Origin: Aquibacillus halophilus | GTDB lineage: Bacteria; Bacillota; Bacilli; Bacillales; Amphibacillaceae | Assembly (NCBI RefSeq): GCF_009649745.1 | Contig: NZ_WJNG01000004.1 | Location: forward strand, 124,001-188,000 | Direction: 5' to 3' | DNA length: 64,000 nt | Part shown: positions 7,995-16,972 of the stretch, piece after piece | Layout: each line of letters begins with the position of its first letter | Numbering within the stretch: the first letter of the stretch is position 1 | Notes under the pieces: generated by a model | What the model was told of the DNA's origin: nothing | Database searches by the model: none | The model's input: only the letters and a program-made list of their open reading frames with translations | Made by a program: the position numbers and the translations under genes

Positions 7995-8948
7995 GTGAAT
8001 AAACTAAGATGGAGATTAATTCATTTACATAAATGTAGTGGGATAACTAGACCACTTTTATGGCAAATACTTGGACAAGATCCCACACTTACACTGGTTT
8101 ACCAATTTTCTTCCTCCGAATTAAGCAAGAATTTCACAATTACCTCTCAAAAAGCAAATCATTTGTATAATGACCTCCATAACGAAAAAATTATTCAATC
8201 ACTAGCTAGCGATTCGAAAATGTGTAAAGTAGTTACGATTTTAGATCCGTATTATCCTCCTCTACTTAAAACAATCGTAGATCCTCCATTAGTTTTATAC
8301 TTTCTCGGTAATCACAATTTATTAACTCAAATGCCTTCACTTAGTGTGGTAGGAACAAGAAATCCCACCTGGGAAGCCAACAGAAAAATGAATAAGATTG
8401 TTACACCATTAATAAAACAAGATTGGGTAATTGTTAGTGGAATGGCAAAAGGTATTGATGGGATTGCTCATAGACTTGCACTAAGCAATAATGGAAAAAC
8501 TATTGCAGTTCTAGGAAGTGGTTTTCAAAAAATATATCCTAAGCAACACCTAAATTTGTTTCAGCAACTGGCATCTAGTCAATTAGTTATTTCTGAATAT
8601 CCTCCCGAAACCCCTCCTAGACCATGCCATTTTCCTGAAAGGAATAGAATAATAAGTGGACTTAGCTTTGGAACAATTGTTATTGAAGCTAAAGAAAAAA
8701 GTGGTTCTTTAATTACAGTCGATCAAGCGCTGGAACAGGGAAGAGAAGTCTATGCTGTACCTGGATCTCCTCTTGTTGAGCAAACAAGTGGTTGTCACAA
8801 AATGATTCAAGATGGTGCAAAATTAGTTCAAAATACCTATGATTTGTTAGAAGATTGGGATGCCCAAAAGGAAAAATGGTGTCGATTATTGTCGGATTCA
8901 AACGAAAACGCTTCCTTTTTTAACATCGATATGGAAACTGAAGTTTGA
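7995..8948 (+). CDS. dprA: DNA-processing protein DprA (Smf)
   Basis: DprA protects incoming single-stranded DNA and loads RecA during natural transformation. The Rossmann-fold DprA domain shows VVGTRNP, VSGMAKGIDGIAH, LGSGF and the SEYPP-RPCHFPERNRIISGLS block. There is no extra C-terminal winged helix, as in Bacillus. The GTG at 7995 lies 9 bases after AAGGAAG. An in-frame GTG at 7986 touches that site and is unlikely. The 317-residue length fits. Its place between sucD and topA is conserved in Bacillus. Confidence 0.93.
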   Translation: MNKLRWRLIHLHKCSGITRPLLWQILGQDPTLTLVYQFSSSELSKNFTITSQKANHLYNDLHNEKIIQSLASDSKMCKVVTILDPYYPPLLKTIVDPPLVLYFLGNHNLLTQMPSLSVVGTRNPTWEANRKMNKIVTPLIKQDWVIVSGMAKGIDGIAHRLALSNNGKTIAVLGSGFQKIYPKQHLNLFQQLASSQLVISEYPPETPPRPCHFPERNRIISGLSFGTIVIEAKEKSGSLITVDQALEQGREVYAVPGSPLVEQTSGCHKMIQDGAKLVQNTYDLLEDWDAQKEKWCRLLSDSNENASFFNIDMETEV

Positions 8949-9187
8949 CAAATCAGCATTAAGTATTTAATAATAGGGAAGATTTATCATCTAAGTAAAG
9001 TTGTTCAAGAATTTAGATAGCTATTTTCGTTATACTTATTGTTATACTGGTTAGGAATTCATAATAAATTTATTATGATTCACCTAACAGAGATGATCAC
9101 TTACTAATTACTTATTAAATGTAGATACTATTTTCAGCTTTAAAATTTATTAGGAAAAAGAGAGATACCTCTTGGGAGGAAAAAAAC

Positions 9188-11269
9188 ATGGCAGATTATC
9201 TTGTAATTGTAGAATCTCCAGCAAAAGCAAAAACAATTGAACGATATTTAGGTAAAAAGTATAAAGTTAAAGCCTCTATGGGACACTTGAGAGATTTACC
9301 CAAGAGTCAAATGGGAGTTAATGTAGAAGAAAAATTTGAACCTAAGTACATTACAATTCGAGGCAAGGGTCCTGTATTAAAGGAATTAAAAACAGCAGCA
9401 AAAAAAGCAAAAAAAGTTTTTCTCGCGGCTGACCCCGATAGAGAGGGTGAAGCTATCGCTTGGCACTTAGCTCACAGTCTTGATATTGATTTAGATTCGG
9501 AATGCAGAGTTGTATTTAATGAAATTACAAAAGAAGCAATTAAAGAATCCTTTAAGCATCCAAGAACTATAAATATGGACTTAGTAGATGCACAACAAGC
9601 TCGTCGGATTTTGGATCGGTTAGTCGGCTATAATATTAGCCCCTTACTATGGAAAAAGGTAAAAAAAGGCTTGAGTGCTGGTAGGGTGCAATCTGTCGCT
9701 GTTAAAATGATTATGGACAGAGAGAGAGAAATCGGAAAGTTTGAACCGGAGGAATACTGGTCAATTGAAGCAGGTTTCTTAAAGGACAAAGAAGAGTTTG
9801 AGGGAGTATTCTACGGTATTGATGGCAAGAAACAGGAACTCAATAATAAAGAAGAAGTAGATAAAATTCTAGCAACATTAAAAGGTAAAAAATTTAAAGT
9901 AGATAAAGTTAATAAGAGAGAAAGAAAAAGAAATCCTTCTACACCATTTACGACTTCTTCAATCCAACAGGAAGCTGCTAGAAAACTTAATTTCAGGGCT
10001 AGAAAAACAATGATGGTAGCACAACAATTATATGAAGGTATTGATTTGGGGAAGAAAGAAGGTGGGATAACTGGTTTAATCACGTACATGCGTACCGATT
10101 CTACTAGGATTTCCGACACAGCTAAGAAAGAAGCTGTCCAATATATTACCGAGAACTATGGTGAAGAATATTTAGGTAAAAACGCTAAACCAGCAAAGAA
10201 AACAGAGGGTGCTCAAGATGCTCATGAAGCAATTCGTCCAACTTCTGCTTTTCGGGATCCTAAATCACTGAAAAGTGTTCTATCACGAGATCAGTTTAGA
10301 TTGTATAAGTTGATCTGGGATCGATTTACGGCAAGTCAAATGGCCCCCGCTGTTATGGATACAATGACAGTACATCTTGTAAACGAGGGTATTGAATTTC
10401 GAGCAACCGGTTCTAAAGTAAAGTTTAAGGGATTCATGAAGGTGTATATTGAAGGTAGAGATGATAATAAAAAAGAAGAAGATACATTACTACCAGATAT
10501 AGAAGAAGGAATGTCTGTAGAGGCAAAGGCTATTGAACCTAACCAACACTTCACGCAACCTCCACCAAGATATACTGAGGCTAGATTGGTTAAAACAATG
10601 GAAGAACAAGGGATTGGTCGACCATCTACCTTTGCACCTACATTGGATACTATTCAACGCAGGGGATATGTGACACTAGACAATAAAAGATTTGTCCCAA
10701 CTGAACTTGGTGAAATTGTTATAGATTTGATTGAAGAATTTTTCCCTGAAATCATTGATGTTGATTTTACTGTTAAAATGGAAGGCGATTTGGATTCAAT
10801 TGAGGAAGGCAAGAGAGAATGGGTTCAGATCATCGATAGTTTCTATCAAGGCTTTGACAAACGATTAGAAATAGCCGAAAAAGAGATGGAAAAAATTGAA
10901 ATCAAGGATGAACCCGCCGGAATTGATTGTGAAAATTGCGGACATGAAATGGTTTATAAAATGGGAAGATACGGTAAGTTCTTAGCGTGCTCTAACTTTC
11001 CTGAATGTAGAAATACGAAACCTATACTTAAAGAAATTGGTGTCAAATGCCCTAACTGTAAAGAAGGAAATGTAGTTGAAAGAAAGACCAAAAAAAGGCG
11101 TACTTTTTATGGATGTGATAATTATCCAAAGTGTGAATTTATCTCATGGGATAAGCCAATTTCAAGGCCATGTCCAAAATGTGAATCTTTGTTAGTTGAA
11201 AAGAAAAATAAAAAAGGAACTCAGATTAATTGTACTAATTGCGATTACCAGGAAGAAGTACAAGATTAA
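9188..11269 (+). CDS. topA: DNA topoisomerase I (type IA)
   Basis: This enzyme relaxes negative supercoils through a 5'-phosphotyrosine link. The Toprim domain starts [19 protein letters not shown] and includes the acidic [13 protein letters not shown]. The active-site tyrosine is Tyr300 in [14 protein letters not shown]. Three C-terminal zinc-ribbon modules are visible: [26 protein letters not shown] and CPKCES..CTNC. The 693 residues match B. subtilis TopA. The ATG follows GGGAGG. I saw no clear promoter in the 239-bp upstream spacer (8949-9187). Confidence 0.97.
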   Translation: MADYLVIVESPAKAKTIERYLGKKYKVKASMGHLRDLPKSQMGVNVEEKFEPKYITIRGKGPVLKELKTAAKKAKKVFLAADPDREGEAIAWHLAHSLDIDLDSECRVVFNEITKEAIKESFKHPRTINMDLVDAQQARRILDRLVGYNISPLLWKKVKKGLSAGRVQSVAVKMIMDREREIGKFEPEEYWSIEAGFLKDKEEFEGVFYGIDGKKQELNNKEEVDKILATLKGKKFKVDKVNKRERKRNPSTPFTTSSIQQEAARKLNFRARKTMMVAQQLYEGIDLGKKEGGITGLITYMRTDSTRISDTAKKEAVQYITENYGEEYLGKNAKPAKKTEGAQDAHEAIRPTSAFRDPKSLKSVLSRDQFRLYKLIWDRFTASQMAPAVMDTMTVHLVNEGIEFRATGSKVKFKGFMKVYIEGRDDNKKEEDTLLPDIEEGMSVEAKAIEPNQHFTQPPPRYTEARLVKTMEEQGIGRPSTFAPTLDTIQRRGYVTLDNKRFVPTELGEIVIDLIEEFFPEIIDVDFTVKMEGDLDSIEEGKREWVQIIDSFYQGFDKRLEIAEKEMEKIEIKDEPAGIDCENCGHEMVYKMGRYGKFLACSNFPECRNTKPILKEIGVKCPNCKEGNVVERKTKKRRTFYGCDNYPKCEFISWDKPISRPCPKCESLLVEKKNKKGTQINCTNCDYQEEVQD

Positions 11270-11281
11270 ATAAGTGTGCGT

Positions 11282-11322
11282 AAAAAGTCTACTGGATTTC
11301 CATACCCAGTAGACTTTTTATA
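11282..11322 (+). terminator. Intrinsic terminator after topA
   Basis: A perfect 14-bp stem, AAAAAGTCTACTGG (11282-11295) with CCAGTAGACTTTTT (11306-11319), is A-rich on the left and T-rich on the right, so it could act in both directions. Confidence 0.9.
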
Positions 11323-11446
11323 TGAAAATGGTAATTCATTATTTAGAATGTTATAAAAGTTGGAAAATGTGGGATAATGTATTGAATAGGTGAAATTTTG
11401 TGCCAATAGTGTCTAAGGGATTACAAAATTCTCTAAATAGGTTATA

Positions 11447-11475
11447 TTGACAATAAGATGAGTAGGGGATATAAT
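11447..11475 (+). promoter_or_regulatory. Perfect-consensus sigma-A promoter for xerC-hslVU-codY
   Basis: TTGACA (11447-11452), exactly 17 bp, then TATAAT (11470-11475). Transcription would start near 11482 and leave a 5' leader of about 150 nt before xerC. The rest of the 363-bp gap from topA to xerC holds the topA terminator and no gene. trmFO, found here in B. subtilis, is missing. Confidence 0.8.
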
Positions 11476-11632
11476 TTCGATTCCATAAGATTAGTTACTA
11501 AATACATAAATGTTTTTAAAACTCATCAACGACCTTAAGGACGATTCAGAATTTTGTTACTATTCGGAAAAATTCATTGCAACGTAAGCAGAAATTATGT
11601 TACTATTTAAACGCCTTGAGCGAGGTGAAAAT

Positions 11633-12547
11633 ATGGATAGATTTGAAAATTATAGTAACTTATTTTTAGAATATTTGCAAATAGAGAAAAATGCTTCGCC
11701 TTATACTACTAAGTTTTACCTAAAAGACATTGAAACCTTTATCTTGTTCTTAAATAGAGAAGGAATAACTGATTTGGGAAATATTGATTACCAAATTGTA
11801 AGGGTATTCCTAACTTCGCTGTATGATCGACAGTTGTCTCGAAGAAGTGTCTCTAGAAAAATTTCGAGTTTAAGAAGCTTCTATCGTTTTCTAGAACGAG
11901 AGGGATTAGTAACAGAAAATCCTTTTCAAAATGTAACTTTACCAAAGGCTGAACATCCTGTTCCAGATTTTTTATACATGGAAGAAATTGAGAAGCTATT
12001 TACCATAAGTGATACTGGTAATCATCTGGGTCAGAGAAACCAAGCAATTCTTGAACTTCTATATGCAACAGGTATTCGTGTCAGTGAGTGTACAGGGTTA
12101 AGACTAAACGATATTGATTTTCAAATTAATACAGTGTTAGTTACCGGAAAGGGTAGAAAAGAACGATATGTGCCTTTTGGCCAATATGCTGAGACTGCAT
12201 TAAGAGAATACATAAATGATGGTCGTCAAGCATTGCAAGAAAAAAGTAATAACCAGTCAAAGGCTGTATTTCTGAATTCGAGAGGTAATCCCCTTTCAAC
12301 AAGAGGCGTCGGGTTGATCTTAGATAAAATGGTTAAAGAAGCTGCATTAACTATCGATATTCATCCGCATAAATTAAGGCATACATTTGCTACTCATATG
12401 CTAAATGAAGGAGCAGACCTAAGAGGTGTCCAAGAGCTGTTAGGGCATGAGCATCTTTCTTCAACACAAATCTATACTCATGTATCCAAAAACCACTTAC
12501 GTAATGTATATATGAATAGCCATCCCCGAGCTAAAGAACGGGAATAA
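11633..12547 (+). CDS. xerC: Tyrosine recombinase XerC (CodV)
   Basis: XerC acts with XerD at the dif site to resolve chromosome dimers. An N-terminal SAM-like core-binding domain (about residues 5-90) is followed by the catalytic domain with Arg149 (TGIRVSE), Lys173 (GKGRKE), His246-x-x-Arg249 (HPHKLRH), His272 (LGHEH) and the nucleophile Tyr281 (IYTH). I chose the ATG at 11633 because GAGGTGA lies just before it. The in-frame ATG at 11597 lacks a site. It is 304 residues, as in B. subtilis CodV, and is the first gene of the codY operon. Confidence 0.96.
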   Translation: MDRFENYSNLFLEYLQIEKNASPYTTKFYLKDIETFILFLNREGITDLGNIDYQIVRVFLTSLYDRQLSRRSVSRKISSLRSFYRFLEREGLVTENPFQNVTLPKAEHPVPDFLYMEEIEKLFTISDTGNHLGQRNQAILELLYATGIRVSECTGLRLNDIDFQINTVLVTGKGRKERYVPFGQYAETALREYINDGRQALQEKSNNQSKAVFLNSRGNPLSTRGVGLILDKMVKEAALTIDIHPHKLRHTFATHMLNEGADLRGVQELLGHEHLSSTQIYTHVSKNHLRNVYMNSHPRAKERE

Positions 12548-12557
12548 TTGAAAAGAG

Positions 12558-13112
12558 GTGGAAATTATTAATCAAGAATTTCATGCGACCACCATATTCG
12601 CAGTTCAGCATAATGGTCAATGTGCTATGAGTGGCGATGGCCAGGTTACCTTAGGAAATGCTGTTGTTATGAAACATAAAGCAAAAAAAGTTCGTAGACT
12701 ATTTAGAGGCCAGGTAATAGCTGGATTTGCAGGTTCTGTAGCCGACGCATTTACGTTATTTGAGAAATTTGAAGGAAAATTAGAGGCTTTTAACGGCAAC
12801 CTTTCTAGAGCAGCTGTAGAGTTAGCTAAAGAATGGAGAAGTGATAAAGTTCTTCGTAAGCTAGAAGCTATGCTTATCGTAATGAATAACGAAGAAATGC
12901 TTCTCGTATCAGGTACAGGAGAAGTAATTGAACCGGATGATGGTATTCTAGCTATTGGATCTGGAGGAAATTATGCATTAAGTGCAGGAAGAGCATTAAA
13001 ACGTTATTCGAAAGAACTTACTGCAAGAGAGATTGCTAAAGCTGCTATAGAAATAGCAGGTGAGATTTGTGTTTATACAAATGATTATATTACTCTAGAG
13101 GCGATTGATTAA
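12558..13112 (+). CDS. hslV: ATP-dependent protease subunit HslV (ClpQ/CodW)
   Basis: HslV forms the proteolytic double ring of the HslVU protease. [34 protein letters not shown] and [17 protein letters not shown] are strongly conserved. The start is unclear. A GTG at 12558 overlaps the only good ribosome binding site (AGAGGTGG). An ATT at 12567 would be well spaced but is a rare start. Either way, the Ser that follows Met in B. subtilis CodW (MSSFHATT) is missing: the protein reads [12 protein letters not shown] or MNQEFHATT. The Thr-Thr pair matches the N-terminal Thr of E. coli HslV. hslU follows. Confidence 0.94.
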   Translation: MEIINQEFHATTIFAVQHNGQCAMSGDGQVTLGNAVVMKHKAKKVRRLFRGQVIAGFAGSVADAFTLFEKFEGKLEAFNGNLSRAAVELAKEWRSDKVLRKLEAMLIVMNNEEMLLVSGTGEVIEPDDGILAIGSGGNYALSAGRALKRYSKELTAREIAKAAIEIAGEICVYTNDYITLEAID

Positions 13113-13130
13113 TAAGGAGGCAATTGATGA

Positions 13131-14534
13131 ATGTCGATGAATATGACGCCTAAGCAAATTGTTGAGCAATTGGATAAATATATAATTGGTCAAAGAAATG
13201 CTAAAAAGTCTGTTGCAATTGCATTACGGAATAGATATAGACGAATGCAATTAGATGAAAAAATGCGGGAAGAAATTGTTCCGAAAAATATATTAATGAT
13301 TGGACCAACCGGAGTTGGGAAAACAGAAGTTGCTCGAAGGTTGGCTAAATTAGTTGGAGCACCTTTTGTGAAGGTAGAAGCCACCAAATTTACTGAGGTT
13401 GGATATGTTGGCCGTGATGTCGAATCTATGGTTCGTGATCTTGTTGAGATGGCTGTACGTATGGTGAAGGAAGAAAAAATGGTTGGAGTAATGGAGAAAG
13501 CCAAAGACCTAGCGAACAAAAGACTTGTAAAAATCATCGTACCAAAAGAAAAAAAACAAAATTCTTTTAAAAATCCTCTTGAGATGTTCTTCACACCACA
13601 ACAACAAAATGGTGATGAGCAAGAACAAGGACAAGAAGAAGATAAACAGGATATAGAGATAAAAAGAGAGCAAGTTGAGCGTCAATTAGCATTAGGAGAA
13701 TTGGAAAAACGTATGGTGTCAATTGAGGTGGAAGAACAGTCCTCATCTATGTTTGATATGATGCAAGGATCGGGAATGGAACAGATGGGAATGAATATGC
13801 AGGATGCATTAGGACAATTCATGCCCAAAAAGAAGAAGAAACGCAAGTTACCTGTATCAGAAGCCAGGAAGGTGTTAACTCAGCAAGAAGCTCATAAGTT
13901 AGTTGATATGGATGAAGTTGCACAAGAGGCAGTGGAAAAGGTAGAACAGTCTGGGATTATTTTTATTGATGAAATTGATAAAGTTGCAGGTAAGGGTGAC
14001 CAACAATCAGCTAATGTATCAAGAGAAGGTGTTCAACGCGACATTCTTCCTATTGTTGAAGGATCGACAGTTGTTACCAAGCACGGGCCCGTGAAAACCG
14101 ATCACGTTCTGTTTATCGCAGCAGGTGCATTTCATATGGCAAAACCATCTGATCTAATACCTGAATTGCAAGGACGGTTCCCAATCCGAGTTGAATTTGA
14201 TAAATTAACAACGGATGACTTCAAGAAGATATTGACAGAACCTTCAAATGCATTACTAAAGCAATATGAAGCACTTTTAGGAACAGAAGGTATAAATGTC
14301 TCTTTTACTGACGAAGCTGTAACAAGACTGGCAGAAGTTGCCTTTGAAGTGAACCAGGAAACGGATAATATTGGTGCTAGAAGATTACACACAATTCTAG
14401 AAAAGTTGCTCGAAGATTTATCTTTTGAGGCGTCTGATATCAATATGGGGACTATCGAAATAACGAAAAATTATGTGGATGAAAAGCTAAGTTCTATTGC
14501 TAAAAACAAAGACTTAAGTCAATATATACTATAA
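13131..14534 (+). CDS. hslU: HslU (ClpY/CodX), ATPase subunit of HslVU
   Basis: This AAA+ unfoldase feeds HslV. Walker A is [13 protein letters not shown] and Walker B is GIIFIDEID. The pore segment is [12 protein letters not shown] charged intermediate domain (about residues 140-245) is rich in Gln, Glu and Lys (KKKKKRKLP). The C-terminal tail LSQYIL is the part that inserts into HslV in this family. It has a strong AAGGAGG site and 467 residues, the normal length. It follows hslV after 18 bp. Confidence 0.97.
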   Translation: MSMNMTPKQIVEQLDKYIIGQRNAKKSVAIALRNRYRRMQLDEKMREEIVPKNILMIGPTGVGKTEVARRLAKLVGAPFVKVEATKFTEVGYVGRDVESMVRDLVEMAVRMVKEEKMVGVMEKAKDLANKRLVKIIVPKEKKQNSFKNPLEMFFTPQQQNGDEQEQGQEEDKQDIEIKREQVERQLALGELEKRMVSIEVEEQSSSMFDMMQGSGMEQMGMNMQDALGQFMPKKKKKRKLPVSEARKVLTQQEAHKLVDMDEVAQEAVEKVEQSGIIFIDEIDKVAGKGDQQSANVSREGVQRDILPIVEGSTVVTKHGPVKTDHVLFIAAGAFHMAKPSDLIPELQGRFPIRVEFDKLTTDDFKKILTEPSNALLKQYEALLGTEGINVSFTDEAVTRLAEVAFEVNQETDNIGARRLHTILEKLLEDLSFEASDINMGTIEITKNYVDEKLSSIAKNKDLSQYIL

Positions 14535-14559
14535 TATACAATAACGAAGGAGTAGTTAC

Positions 14560-15333
14560 ATGTTACTAGAACGAGCACGAAAAATAAACTCAATGTTACA
14601 AAAAGCAACTGGTAAGTCTGTTAATTTTAACGAAATGTCTGCGACGCTAAGAGATACGATTACAGCTAATATTTTTGTGGTAAGTCGCAGAGGAAAATTA
14701 TTAGGAGTTGCTATTAATCAACAAATAGAAAATGAGCGAATGAAATCTATGTTGGAATCAAGACAATTCCCTGAAGAGTACACAGAGAGCCTGTTTAATA
14801 TTCAAGAAACTACTGCAAACATTGACATCGAAAGTAAATATACTGCTTTTCCAATAGAAAATAAAGATTTATTTAAAAATGGATTAACAACAATTGTTCC
14901 AATTATTGGTGGTGGTGAAAGACTAGGAACACTCATTCTAAGCAGACTAACCCAAAGTTTTAATAATGATGACTTGTTACTGGCCGAATATGGTGCAACG
15001 GTTGTTGGTATGGAAATTCTACATGAAAAAACAGAAGAAATTGAAATGGAAGCTAGAAGTAAGGCAGTTGTTCAAATGGCCATTAGCTCTCTTTCTTACA
15101 GTGAATTAGAAGCGATTGAACACATTTTTGAGGAGCTAGATGGTAATGAAGGACTTTTAGTAGCGAGTAAAATTGCTGATAGGGTAGGTATTACAAGATC
15201 TGTTATTGTTAATGCGTTAAGAAAGCTTGAAAGCGCTGGGGTAATTGAGTCGCGTTCACTAGGGATGAAAGGTACTTATATTAAAGTGCTAAATAGTAAA
15301 TTCTTAGTTGAATTACAAAAAATAAAGTCTTAA
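14560..15333 (+). CDS. codY: GTP-sensing global repressor CodY
   Basis: CodY represses stationary-phase, amino-acid and nitrogen genes when branched-chain amino acids and GTP are plentiful. In B. subtilis it also represses the fla/che operon. The N-terminal GAF domain (about 1-155) is followed by a long helix and a winged helix-turn-helix with [21 protein letters not shown]-type recognition near residues 203-225. The 257-residue length is close to B. subtilis CodY (259). It is the last gene of its operon; a strong terminator follows. Confidence 0.97.
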   Translation: MLLERARKINSMLQKATGKSVNFNEMSATLRDTITANIFVVSRRGKLLGVAINQQIENERMKSMLESRQFPEEYTESLFNIQETTANIDIESKYTAFPIENKDLFKNGLTTIVPIIGGGERLGTLILSRLTQSFNNDDLLLAEYGATVVGMEILHEKTEEIEMEARSKAVVQMAISSLSYSELEAIEHIFEELDGNEGLLVASKIADRVGITRSVIVNALRKLESAGVIESRSLGMKGTYIKVLNSKFLVELQKIKS

Positions 15334-15346
15334 TAATCGCAATACT

Positions 15347-15384
15347 AAGAGCATTCCTTATGATTACAAGGAATGCTCTTTTTT
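15347..15384 (+). terminator. Intrinsic terminator after codY
   Basis: A perfect 13-bp stem, AAGAGCATTCCTT with AAGGAATGCTCTT, is followed by T residues. It separates the codY operon from the fla/che promoter region. Confidence 0.92.
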
Positions 15385-15619
15385 CTATGTGTTTTTTGCT
15401 ATTTGAATAATAGAAACCTATAGTTATATTCAGAAATCTAACAAGCTGAGTTTATAATTAGTTATTTCCATTTAGTCCTTAATGTGTGATAATAAAAGCA
15501 ATCGGTTACATATTTCGACAATAAACTTGAGTAGAAAAAAATCTTGTATATTTAGAGGTACTTTAGTCCTGTTTTTCACTAAAAAGTAGTGACCGAGGTA
15601 AGATTGTGGTCGATTGCCA

Positions 15620-15648
15620 TAGACACACTATCGCATTTAAACTACAAT
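15620..15648 (+). promoter_or_regulatory. Candidate sigma-A-type promoter of the fla/che operon
   Basis: TAGACA (15620-15625), 17 bp, TACAAT (15643-15648), 57 bases before flgB. The 372-bp gap between codY and flgB holds the codY terminator, this promoter and no gene. I found no sigma-D promoter (TAAA-N15-GCCGATAT) with correct spacing. An 11-of-15 match to the CodY box lies at 15425-15439 but is too weak to rely on. Confidence 0.65.
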
Positions 15649-15705
15649 ATTCGATAACGAAAGACTTTTTATGACAATCTTCAATATATGAAAGGGAGAA
15701 TTATA

Positions 15706-16104
15706 ATGTCATTATTTGGTAAAACAATTAATACTTTAGAGCGATCCTTAGACTATTCCTCATTAAAAAATCAAACCATCTCAAATAATATAGCTAATGC
15801 TGACACTCCGAATTATAAAGCAAAAAGTGTTGTTTTTAAAAATGTATTAGGTAATGAAATAGAAAACACATTTCATGCAAAACGAACACATCCAAAACAT
15901 ATCCCTTTTCAATCTAGTTCTGATCATTCCTCCTATCGAGTGATATCAGACTCTAGCACTACATATAACCATAACGGAAATAATGTCGATATCGATAAAG
16001 AAATGACAGAATTAGCTAAAAATCAAATTTATTATCAAAGTATCGTAGATAGATTGAATGGCAAATTTAATAGTCTTCAAACAGTTATAAAAGGAGGAAG
16101 ATAG
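15706..16104 (+). CDS. flgB: Flagellar basal-body rod protein FlgB
   Basis: FlgB is a proximal rod subunit, exported by the flagellar type III apparatus. The 132-residue product has the rod/hook N-terminal motif ISNNIANADTPNYKAK and an amphipathic C-terminal helix. The ATG at 15706 follows AAAGGGAG. An in-frame ATG at 15688 lacks a site. It is the first gene of the fla/che operon, with flgC 2 bp downstream. Confidence 0.95.
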   Translation: MSLFGKTINTLERSLDYSSLKNQTISNNIANADTPNYKAKSVVFKNVLGNEIENTFHAKRTHPKHIPFQSSSDHSSYRVISDSSTTYNHNGNNVDIDKEMTELAKNQIYYQSIVDRLNGKFNSLQTVIKGGR

Positions 16105-16106
16105 CA

Positions 16107-16562
16107 ATGAGCATCTTTCATTCAATTAATACAAGTGCGAGTGCTTTGACTTCACAACGTTTACGAATGGATACTATTTCCTCAAATATAGCAAATGCTG
16201 AAACAACTAGAGCAACTATAAATGAAAATGGGGAGTATGAACCATATCGTAGAAAGATGGTTGTTTTTGAACAAAATGAACAACGATTCTCTTCGTTCTT
16301 AAGGCGTGCTTCCAGTGGAGTTCATAGCTCTGGTTCAGGTGTTAGGGTAAGTGAGATTGTCGAAGATGATGAACCATTCAAACTCGTTTTTAATCCTAAT
16401 CATCCAGATGCAAACGAAGAGGGTTATGTTCAATTACCAAACGTAGACCCATTAAAAGAAATGGTAGACCTAATGAGTACTACTAGATCTTATGAAGCAA
16501 ACGTTACATCGTTAAATGCTACAAAAAGTATGCTGATGAAAGCATTAGAAATTGGAAAATAA
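16107..16562 (+). CDS. flgC: Flagellar basal-body rod protein FlgC
   Basis: FlgC is a proximal rod protein. The 151-residue product shows the family N-terminus with ISSNIANAETTR, the central NPNHPDANEEGYVQLPNVD segment and a helical C-terminus (LMSTTRSYEANVTSLN). The order flgB-flgC-fliE is standard. The ribosome binding site (AGGAGG) lies inside the end of flgB. Confidence 0.96.
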   Translation: MSIFHSINTSASALTSQRLRMDTISSNIANAETTRATINENGEYEPYRRKMVVFEQNEQRFSSFLRRASSGVHSSGSGVRVSEIVEDDEPFKLVFNPNHPDANEEGYVQLPNVDPLKEMVDLMSTTRSYEANVTSLNATKSMLMKALEIGK

Positions 16563-16580
16563 AAAGGTGGGGATTAATTA

Positions 16581-16889
16581 ATGGCTATTTCAGCAATAAA
16601 CACATTGCAAACACCAATGATCTCTTTACAAAACGTTCAGACTCAAAAGGTGACACCTGCAAAAGCTCAAAGTCAATTTACGAATAACCTAAAAAACGCA
16701 ATTGATCATTTAAATCAAGTTCAAGGTGCCTCTGATAAAAAGACTGAGGCATTGGCAAGAGGAGAAATAAATGATCTTCACGATGTAATGATAACAGCTA
16801 AGAAATCGAGTTTGACCCTGCAAACAGCTGTTGAAGTACAGAGAAAAGTTATCGATGCTTATAACGAAGTAATGAGGATGCAAGTTTAA
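16581..16889 (+). CDS. fliE: Flagellar hook-basal body protein FliE
   Basis: FliE joins the MS ring to the rod and is among the first exported subunits. The 102-residue protein is mostly helical, with the conserved C-terminal segment SLTLQTAVEVQRKVIDAYNE (about residues 75-94). It follows flgC after 18 bp. An 83-bp AT-rich spacer separates it from fliF. Confidence 0.95.
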   Translation: MAISAINTLQTPMISLQNVQTQKVTPAKAQSQFTNNLKNAIDHLNQVQGASDKKTEALARGEINDLHDVMITAKKSSLTLQTAVEVQRKVIDAYNEVMRMQV

Positions 16890-16972
16890 TAGAAAATAAG
16901 TTATATATTAGACTTTATTATCCAATCCATAAGCTTCCTAAACAAAAATAGTCGGTTCTTCGGAGGCAAAAG

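Noticed and set aside
13190-13594. Minus-strand open frame of 134 codons opposite hslU
   Set aside because: Antisense to the conserved Walker A region of HslU. No ribosome binding site or plausible domain.
15425-15439. CodY-box-like sequence upstream of the fla/che operon
   Set aside because: Only 11 of 15 positions match. In AT-rich DNA this is expected by chance, and it lies about 195 bp from the promoter.
15630-15660. Possible sigma-D promoter overlapping the fla/che promoter (TTTAAAC and TTCGATAA)
   Set aside because: The two parts are only about 8 bp apart instead of 15. The sigma-A-type reading fits better.
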